This document shows positions 1 through 4,605 of a stretch of 6,651 nucleotides of DNA, in pieces; positions within the stretch are counted from its first letter, which is position 1, and each line of letters opens with the position of its first letter. Location of the stretch: NCBI GenBank assembly GCA_026981635.1, contig JALSIF010000010.1, positions 1 to 6,651 of the forward strand. Direction: 5' to 3'. The position numbers and the translations under genes were made by a program. Source of the DNA: a bacterium. GTDB lineage: Bacteria > 4484-113 > JALSIF01. The notes under the pieces are model-generated. The model made no database searches and had not been told where the DNA came from. It saw nothing but the letters and a program-made list of their open reading frames with translations.

Positions 1-1546
1 CCTCCTCCGAGAGCAGGCGGTAGCTGATCTGGGTGGTCCCCTGCTCAGTGCTCTTTTCCACCATCAGGTGGTGGCTGGCCGCTGCCGCCACCTGGGCAAA
101 GTGGGTGATGGCCATCACCTGATGGGAGCGGGCCAGCTCCCCCAGAATCTCACCCACCCGGTGGGCGGTCTCTCCTCCCACTCCGGCGTCAATCTCATCA
201 AACATGAGCAGGCGGATACCGCTCCCCTCGGTGAGCACCCGCTTCAGGGCCAGCATCACCCGGCTCGCCTCCCCCGCACTGGCTATCTCCACCAGGGGAC
301 GGGCGATTTCACCGGGGTTGAGGCTGAGCAGGAACTCCACCCGGTCGTCCCGCCGGCAGGGGTCGTCACTCTCCTCCACCTCCACCAGGAAGCGGGCCCC
401 CGGACAGCTGAGCCTCTCCAGGGTGGCCTGGGTCTCCCGCTCCAGCCGCCCGGCAAGCTCCCTGCGCACCTTTCTCACCTTCTCCTGCAGCTCTGCGATC
501 TCCTTCGCCAGCTCCTCCAGCTGGCGGTTGAGCTCGCCGGGGTCGGAGCTTTCCGAGACGATCTCCAGACGGCTAAGCTTTTCCGCCAGCAGCTCGCCCA
601 ACTGGTCGGCCGGGGTGCGGAAGCGTTGCTCCAGGCGGTAGATCTGGCTGATGCGGCTCTCCACTTCGGCCAGCCGCTCCGGGTCGGGCACGAAGCGCTC
701 ACTGAGCTGGCCCAGAAATAGGGCGGCGTCAGCCGCCACCGCCGCTGCTTGAGCGAGCTGGCCGAGGTAGGCCTCAAGCTCCGCCGAAGTCTCGGTTTCC
801 TCCCCAATCAGTTCCCCAATGCGCCGGAGCCGCTCCAGGGCCGATGCGATCAGCTCCGAGGCTCCCGCTCCTTCTTCCCGGGAAAGGTCCTGTTGGGCCT
901 CTCTAATAAGCCCACCCAGCTCCTCGGCGTGGACCAAGACCTGCCTCTCTTTGAGCAGGCCTTCAAGCTCTCCCGGCTCAACCCCGGCCTCCCTCAGCTC
1001 CTCCACCTCCTCCCTGAGCCGCTCAAGCTCTCGCCTCCGTTCCTCCTCGCTCTCTGCTAGCTCTGCTAGGGCCTGCCTCACCTGTCGGAAGCGATGGCGC
1101 AGCCTTTCAAGCCCCGCCACCCTCTCATGGTGCGCCTTGTCCCCCAGCGCATCAAGCAGGCCCAGGTGATAGCGTGAACTGAACAGCCGCTGGCTTTCGG
1201 CGTGTCCCGAGTAGTCCATCAGGTTGCCCACCGCCTCCACCAGGTCGGCCACCCTGACCGGTTTCCCCTCTATCCACTGCCGGCTGCGCCCCTCCCGCGA
1301 GAGCTCCCTGGCCACCGTCAACTCCCCCGCCTCCCGCTGAACCACCAGCTCCACCCGACAGCGGTCGCCATGGGAGCCCACCATGGAGCGGTTGGGTCGG
1401 GTGCCGGCGGCGAAGGCGATTGCCTCCATGAGCAGGGTCTTGCCCGCTCCGGTCTCGCCGGTGATGGCGATGAATCCACGCTGGGGAAGCCGGAGCTCAA
1501 CCTCCCGGATGAGGGCGAAGTTCTCAATCTTTACTCTGCTGATCAA
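1..1546 (-). CDS. recN: DNA repair protein RecN (SMC-like ATPase), C-terminus outside window
   Basis: RecN is a cytoplasmic SMC-like ATPase that acts early in recombinational repair of double-strand breaks, holding DNA ends or sister DNA together. Reading the minus strand from 1546 gives 515 uninterrupted codons. The N-terminus MISRVKIENFALI matches the family pattern. Walker A GETGAGKT is at residues 30-37, a Glu/Arg/Leu-rich coiled coil runs from about 135 to 385, the ABC signature region is at 423-429, Walker B with D450-E451 lies in MFDEIDAGVGGE, and the switch histidine is H482 in ITHFAQVAA. Family members are usually about 550-580 residues, so roughly the last 40 are missing at the window edge. 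The start is TTG: no ATG or GTG lies in frame before an upstream stop, and TTG places the N-terminus exactly where the family begins. The signature reads SAGEASR instead of the usual SGGELSR. The gene follows the 1572-2654 gene by 25 bp, probably in one operon. Confidence 0.97.
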   Translation of the reverse strand, partial: MISRVKIENFALIREVELRLPQRGFIAITGETGAGKTLLMEAIAFAAGTRPNRSMVGSHGDRCRVELVVQREAGELTVARELSREGRSRQWIEGKPVRVADLVEAVGNLMDYSGHAESQRLFSSRYHLGLLDALGDKAHHERVAGLERLRHRFRQVRQALAELAESEEERRRELERLREEVEELREAGVEPGELEGLLKERQVLVHAEELGGLIREAQQDLSREEGAGASELIASALERLRRIGELIGEETETSAELEAYLGQLAQAAAVAADAALFLGQLSERFVPDPERLAEVESRISQIYRLEQRFRTPADQLGELLAEKLSRLEIVSESSDPGELNRQLEELAKEIAELQEKVRKVRRELAGRLERETQATLERLSCPGARFLVEVEESDDPCRRDDRVEFLLSLNPGEIARPLVEIASAGEASRVMLALKRVLTEGSGIRLLMFDEIDAGVGGETAHRVGEILGELARSHQVMAITHFAQVAAAASHHLMVEKSTEQGTTQISYRLLSEE

Positions 1547-1561
1547 CTCCCCAAAGGGGAG
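1547..1561 (-). promoter_or_regulatory. Hairpin holding the recN Shine-Dalgarno
   Basis: On the minus strand the 15 bases just before the recN TTG read CTCCCC-TTT-GGGGAG, a perfect 6-bp stem with a 3-base loop. The 3' arm GGGGAG is the only Shine-Dalgarno-like sequence near the start, and it abuts the start codon with no spacer. A folded mRNA would hide it. A ribosome ending translation of the upstream gene at 1572 would reach the 5' arm, so translational coupling is a reasonable inference. The repeat is seen directly; its function is inferred. Confidence 0.55.
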
Positions 1562-1571
1562 GAAGGGAGGC

Positions 1572-2654
1572 CTATTCCTCCTCCACTTCCTCTACCTCCA
1601 CCCGAATAAGCCAGTTGGTCAGCCTTTCCTCCGGCTCCACGCTCCAGGTCTTGATCGCCCCAGGCAGGCCCACAAAGGAGGTTCCCTGGTTGCCGCTCTG
1701 GTCGTAGCCCACCAGGAGCTCCACTCCCGGCACGGTCCGGCCGGAGACCTGGATGTAAAAGGGCCCCTCCACAATGCGCTCCCGGGGAACATCCAGCCTC
1801 ACCCAGGCGGGGACCGAGGTGAAGATGGAAAAGGGATAACGGAAGGTGTCTATCAGGGTAAGGTCGCCCCGGATCAGGTGGATGGCGAAGTTCTTGTCAC
1901 TGCGATACCATTCGCCAGCCGCCTTGGCAGCCAGATAGATGGCCTTGATCTTGTACTTCTTCCCCTCCTCGCCGAACTTGACCAGCGGACCCACCTGGTC
2001 GTGGACCCCCACCTTGCCAAAGCGGGCCACCCCGCTGATCTGACCGCTGTCGTGATAGAGAATGTTGTTACCGGTGGGCAGGTCCTCGGGAGCTAGGTAG
2101 TCCTTGGGCAGCAGACGGTCAACCAGGGTGACCTTAATCATCCACTCCTTTTCTTCGCCCTCAGGAAAGTCATACAGATCAAGCACCGGGTGCCCATACT
2201 GGGAGTGGACCATCTCCTCCTGGGGCTCGGTCCAGCCCACCTCCACTCCCCGCACATCGTTACTGGCGGTAAACACTCCCACCTTGAAAAGCTCCGGCAC
2301 CCTCTCGTTGAGGAAGCTCACCTCCACCCAGCCACCCTGGAAGCTGAATTCCTCATAGCGCAGGATTTGGCGGGCGATGGGCTTGTTGTCGCTGTCAAAG
2401 AGAACCACGGTGACAAACCCCTCGCCGGTGCCGTAGCGACGGGCAAAGACCGACACCTTGGTCACATAGTGCTCGTCAAAGTCCAGCGGTGTCTCAAAGG
2501 TGGTGATGTGCCCATACTGCTCATAGTGGAGGTAGCCCGCGGGCTCGTCCCCCGCATAGATGAGCTCCACCTCCCGGGCACCCGCCACACTAGTCAGGGA
2601 AAGGATGATAAGGACGGTCAGACCCCAAAGTGCTCCAGCAGATAGCTTCCTCAT
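1572..2654 (-). CDS. Secreted protein with two tandem copies of a beta-rich domain, function unknown
   Basis: I do not recognise a named family for this 360-residue protein. Residues 1-26 form a Sec signal peptide: MRK, a hydrophobic stretch at about 8-22, and a likely cut after AGA (24-26). The mature part contains two related halves, about 30-177 and 197-354. In both, a start like LIYAGDEPAG or ILYHDSGQIS leads through beta strands to a core GGWVEV or PAWVRL, then F.V.V/FYIQV, an E(V/L)xVG segment, and a closing WMIKVTL or NWLIRVEV. This architecture suggests tandem jelly-roll or carbohydrate-binding-like modules in the periplasm or on the surface, but that is inference. The tail is acidic (EVEEVEEE). 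The ATG at 2654 is preceded by the purine run AGAGGGGGAG, four bases upstream, and by a TATAAT box. recN follows 25 bp downstream, likely in the same transcript. Confidence 0.88.
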   Translation of the reverse strand: MRKLSAGALWGLTVLIILSLTSVAGAREVELIYAGDEPAGYLHYEQYGHITTFETPLDFDEHYVTKVSVFARRYGTGEGFVTVVLFDSDNKPIARQILRYEEFSFQGGWVEVSFLNERVPELFKVGVFTASNDVRGVEVGWTEPQEEMVHSQYGHPVLDLYDFPEGEEKEWMIKVTLVDRLLPKDYLAPEDLPTGNNILYHDSGQISGVARFGKVGVHDQVGPLVKFGEEGKKYKIKAIYLAAKAAGEWYRSDKNFAIHLIRGDLTLIDTFRYPFSIFTSVPAWVRLDVPRERIVEGPFYIQVSGRTVPGVELLVGYDQSGNQGTSFVGLPGAIKTWSVEPEERLTNWLIRVEVEEVEEE

Positions 2655-2684
2655 CGGTCTCCCCCTCTAGTAAGTGGCTGCTGA

Positions 2685-2713
2685 ATTATATCCCCACTGG
2701 ACCGACCAAAAAA
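2685..2713 (-). promoter_or_regulatory. Promoter for the secreted-protein gene and probably recN
   Basis: The minus strand has a perfect -10 hexamer TATAAT at 2690-2685 in the context GGGGATATAATT. At 16-17 bp spacing the -35 position falls in a seven-T run (2708-2714) and is a poor match to TTGACA. Transcription would start near 2678, leaving a 5' leader of about 24 bases that includes the purine-rich ribosome binding site at 2659-2668. The weak -35 suggests either an activator or UP-element-like help from the T-run; that part is inference. Confidence 0.6.
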
Positions 2714-2736
2714 AGCGGACTCTGTTCAGCTGGGGA
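2691..2736. repeat. Imperfect inverted repeat spanning the promoter's -35 region
   Basis: On the plus strand TCCCCACTG (2691-2699) is matched by CAGCTGGGGA (2727-2736), a 9-bp inverted repeat with one bulged base and a 27-bp centre. One arm touches the -10 box at 2690 and the centre contains the seven-T run. It could be an operator. Alternatively it could be a weak stem ending mgtE transcripts, whose stop codon is at 2753-2755. The T-run lies in the loop rather than after the stem, so it is not a standard intrinsic terminator. The rest of the 98-bp gap between the two genes shows nothing else I can support. Confidence 0.4.
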
Positions 2737-2752
2737 GAGGGGCTGGCTATCC

Positions 2753-4066
2753 CTAAAGGTGGGGAATAAGCAGCACGGTGCTAAGACCCAGGAGGAAGAA
2801 GAAGCCAAACAGATCGGTGAAGGTGGTGACAAAGACCGAGCTTGCCACCGCCGGGTCAACCCCCAGCGCCTTGAGCACCAAGGGGATGCTTGAACCGGCC
2901 ACCGCGGCGATGATGTGGTTGCCCCACATGGCCAGAAAGACCACCAGCACAAACCACCAGTTGTCTGTAACCAGCGAAGCGACTACCCCGGCGGTGGAGG
3001 CGATCACTAACCCGTTGATGAGCCCCGCCTTTACTTCCTTGAAGAGGAAGGCGAAGAAGCGCTGGAAGGTGAGTTCCCCCAGCGCCAGTCCCCTCACTGT
3101 GACCGCCAGTGCCTGGGTGGCGGCGTTACCTCCCATGCCGGCGATAACCGGCATGAAGACCGCCAGCATCACCGCTTGGGCGATGGTTCCCTGGTAGTAG
3201 CGCACCACACTGGCGGCCAGGAAGGCGGTAAACAGGTTGATCATCAGCCAGGGGAGACGGTTTCTTACCACCTGCCGGGTGGGAGCGAGGACCGATTCCT
3301 CCTGACTTACGCCACCGAATTTGAGCAGATCCTCCTCGCTCTCCTCCTCAATCACCTCAATCACGTCGTCGGCGGTAATCACCCCCACCGGCCGCCCCTC
3401 GGCGTCAACCACCGGAAGTACGGTGAGATCGTGCTCGCGGAAGAAGTTGGCCGCCTCCTCCTGGTCCAGGTACTGGTCAACCGCCAGCGCCTTCTCCCCC
3501 TCAAGCTCTGAGAGCTTGCGGTCGGGCGGTGAGATGAGTAGCTCCATGAGGGGGATCTGGCGGTTCAGTCTGCCCTCCCCGTCAAGGGTGTAGATAAACT
3601 GCAGGGGCCTCCCCTTCCTCAAGTGCTGGCGGCGGCGAAGGATTCTTACCACCTCCTCCACCGTCAGGTGCTCGGGCAGGGCCACATAGTCGGAGGTCAT
3701 GATCCCGCCGGCCGTCTCGGCGGGATACTTCATCAGCTCCTCTAGCGCCGCTAGCAGGTCAGGATACTTCTCCAGCAGGGCCTCCTGTCGGGAGAGGGGC
3801 ATAAGCCCGATCAGGTCTACTGCCACATCGTCGGGTGATTCCTTTAGCATCCGGTAGAGCTTGGCGTCGGGTAGGCGGGCCAGGATGCGTTGGGGGCGCT
3901 CTTCAGGGAGTTCCAGCACCACCTTGGCCGCCAGCTTCGGCTCCATGTCCAGGAGTTCCTCCACCAGCCGCTCGTCTGAGCTGAGCTCAAATTGGCCGGC
4001 CAGCGCCTCGGCGCTTTCCGCCTCCTGCTCAGCCAGGACCTCTTTCTGCTGCTCTGGCTCTCGCAT
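2753..4066 (-). CDS. mgtE: Magnesium transporter MgtE
   Basis: MgtE is an inner-membrane, dimeric Mg2+-selective channel that closes when its cytoplasmic part binds Mg2+, keeping cell magnesium steady. At 437 residues it is close to the usual length (about 450). Domains in order: a polar Glu/Gln-rich start (1-26), the MgtE N helical domain (about 27-117), CBS1 from YPAETAGGIMTSDYVALP (114-131) to about 180, CBS2 (about 181-240, including VLPVVDAEGRPVGVITADD), an acidic linker/plug helix (about 241-268), then five membrane helices beginning at RLPWLMINLFTAF (270-282). The pore signature PVIAGMGGNAATQALAVTVR (306-325) and the conserved aspartate in the last helix (VTTFTDLFG, D418) are present. 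The ATG at 4066 has a short AGGG four bases upstream. The gene is divergent from the lipoprotein gene at 4181. No long leader with an M-box or similar Mg2+ riboswitch is visible, so control may be mostly protein gating. Confidence 0.97.
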   Translation of the reverse strand: MREPEQQKEVLAEQEAESAEALAGQFELSSDERLVEELLDMEPKLAAKVVLELPEERPQRILARLPDAKLYRMLKESPDDVAVDLIGLMPLSRQEALLEKYPDLLAALEELMKYPAETAGGIMTSDYVALPEHLTVEEVVRILRRRQHLRKGRPLQFIYTLDGEGRLNRQIPLMELLISPPDRKLSELEGEKALAVDQYLDQEEAANFFREHDLTVLPVVDAEGRPVGVITADDVIEVIEEESEEDLLKFGGVSQEESVLAPTRQVVRNRLPWLMINLFTAFLAASVVRYYQGTIAQAVMLAVFMPVIAGMGGNAATQALAVTVRGLALGELTFQRFFAFLFKEVKAGLINGLVIASTAGVVASLVTDNWWFVLVVFLAMWGNHIIAAVAGSSIPLVLKALGVDPAVASSVFVTTFTDLFGFFFLLGLSTVLLIPHL

Positions 4067-4077
4067 AGTTCCCTAAT

Positions 4078-4154
4078 CTACCCCAAAGACGCCTTCTTTC
4101 TGCCCTCAGCTCACAAACTCACCTACTCACCTGAGCGGTTGAAGTTTGGGGTAG
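4078..4154. repeat. Perfect 10-bp inverted repeat in the divergent intergenic region
   Basis: CTACCCCAAA (4078-4087) and TTTGGGGTAG (4145-4154) are exact reverse complements separated by 57 bp. In transcribed orientation both mgtE and the lipoprotein gene therefore carry TTTGGGGTAG shortly before the start, 11 and 26 bases upstream of the ATG respectively. This could be a shared regulator site or a common leader motif. I found no convincing -35/-10 pair for either gene in the 114-bp region, so promoter positions are left open. Confidence 0.5.
4110..4132. repeat. Short period-8 direct repeat (CTCAC x3)
   Basis: CTCAC occurs at 4110, 4118 and 4126, an exact 8-bp period; the last two units extend to a tandem ACTCACCT duplication at 4117-4132. 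It lies between the arms of the 10-bp inverted repeat in the mgtE/lipoprotein intergenic region. It could be a binding array or a chance slippage product. Confidence 0.35.
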
Positions 4155-4165
4155 TAAAGTTAGAG

Positions 4166-4172
4166 AAGGAGG
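4166..4172 (+). promoter_or_regulatory. Ribosome binding site of the lipoprotein gene
   Basis: AAGGAGG lies 8 bases before the ATG at 4181, a near-ideal Shine-Dalgarno at ideal spacing. It decides the start: the reading frame stays open upstream to 3992, inside the mgtE gene on the other strand, but only the 4181 ATG has this site and directly yields a lipoprotein signal peptide. Confidence 0.85.
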
Positions 4173-4180
4173 GGAGCAGG

Positions 4181-4552
4181 ATGAAAGTCAGACAGACAGG
4201 GCGAACCGTTTTAACCTTGGGCCTGATCACTATCCTCACTTTCCTCACCGCTTGTCCCAAGAACCAGTACCAGGTGAGGTCTGCTGAAGACCCTGCTCCC
4301 CGCTACCTGTCTGCCGATAACCCGGCAGGGGTGAAGGTGGGTGAGTGGCAGGTGGTGGTGTGGACCGACCCGGGCCGGCGCAAAGAGCTGGGCCGCTATC
4401 CCGACGGCACCCAGGTGAAGGTTATCGGGGTGGCCGACACCGAGCCCCAGATGGTAAAGATCCGCCTGCCCGACGGCATGGTGGGCTGGGTGGAGGCCTA
4501 CCGCCTACGCAAGCGCCCCAATCGCGAGGGGCTGACTAAGCAGTCTAGTTAG
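4181..4552 (+). CDS. Small lipoprotein with SH3-like domain
   Basis: The protein has 123 residues. Residues 1-25 form a lipoprotein signal: a basic start MKVRQTGR, a hydrophobic core, and lipobox L22-T23-A24-C25, so the mature 99-residue protein would be lipid-anchored at Cys25 after signal peptidase II cleavage. Residues of about 49-108 look like a bacterial SH3-type (SH3b) fold: VKVGEWQVVVWTDPG, then LGRYPDGTQVKVIGV, and the closing MVKIRLPDGMVGWVEAYRLR, where DG.VGWV is the typical end strand. Such domains often bind peptidoglycan or proteins, but the ligand here is unknown. The C-terminal tail is short and polar. It is divergent from mgtE and convergent with the 4598-6651 gene, and no partner gene is evident. 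The signal and fold are read from sequence; the envelope role is inferred. Confidence 0.85.
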   Translation: MKVRQTGRTVLTLGLITILTFLTACPKNQYQVRSAEDPAPRYLSADNPAGVKVGEWQVVVWTDPGRRKELGRYPDGTQVKVIGVADTEPQMVKIRLPDGMVGWVEAYRLRKRPNREGLTKQSS

Positions 4553-4557
4553 TCAGC
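4531..4557. terminator. Stem-loop at the convergent gene junction, overlapping the lipoprotein stop codon
   Basis: GCTGACTAA (4531-4539) and TTAGTCAGC (4549-4557) form a perfect 9-bp stem with a 9-base loop. The TAG stop (4550-4552) lies in the 3' arm. The position between convergent genes suggests a bidirectional terminator or 3'-end stabiliser. Neither side is followed by a clear T-run, so it is not a textbook intrinsic terminator. Confidence 0.5.
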
Positions 4558-4587
4558 TTCCGCCCACCAAGCTTTCTGCAGTCCTAC

Positions 4588-4605
4588 CTAGCCGGAACTA
4601 GCCGG
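4588..4605. repeat. 8-bp direct repeat at the end of the large hypothetical gene
   Basis: CTAGCCGG occurs at 4588-4595 and again at 4598-4605, separated by AA. The second copy covers the TAG stop of the minus-strand gene (4598-4600). It may be a small local duplication at the gene end; no function is apparent. Confidence 0.35.

Noticed and set aside
68-721. Long plus-strand open frames opposite recN, including one of 217 codons
   Set aside because: They are antisense to a complete, motif-bearing recN, have low-complexity Leu/His/Ser-rich products and no ribosome site; such shadows are common in GC-rich DNA.
2708-2752. Standard intrinsic terminator for mgtE using the seven-T run
   Set aside because: No stable GC-rich stem lies immediately before the T-run; the nearest inverted repeat encloses it in the loop.
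4139-4160. Promoter from TTGAAG (4139-4144) and TAAAGT (4155-4160) for the lipoprotein
   Set aside because: The spacer is only 10 bp, and the start would fall inside the ribosome binding site.
4067-4180. Magnesium riboswitch (M-box or similar) upstream of mgtE
   Set aside because: The gap to the divergent gene is only 114 bp and shows no M-box-like conserved helices or a terminator/antiterminator pair close to mgtE.
3992-4180. Upstream extension of the lipoprotein reading frame to an ATG at 3992
   Set aside because: It would run antisense through the start of mgtE and bury the lipoprotein signal. The ATG at 4181 has a strong ribosome site and a proper signal peptide.
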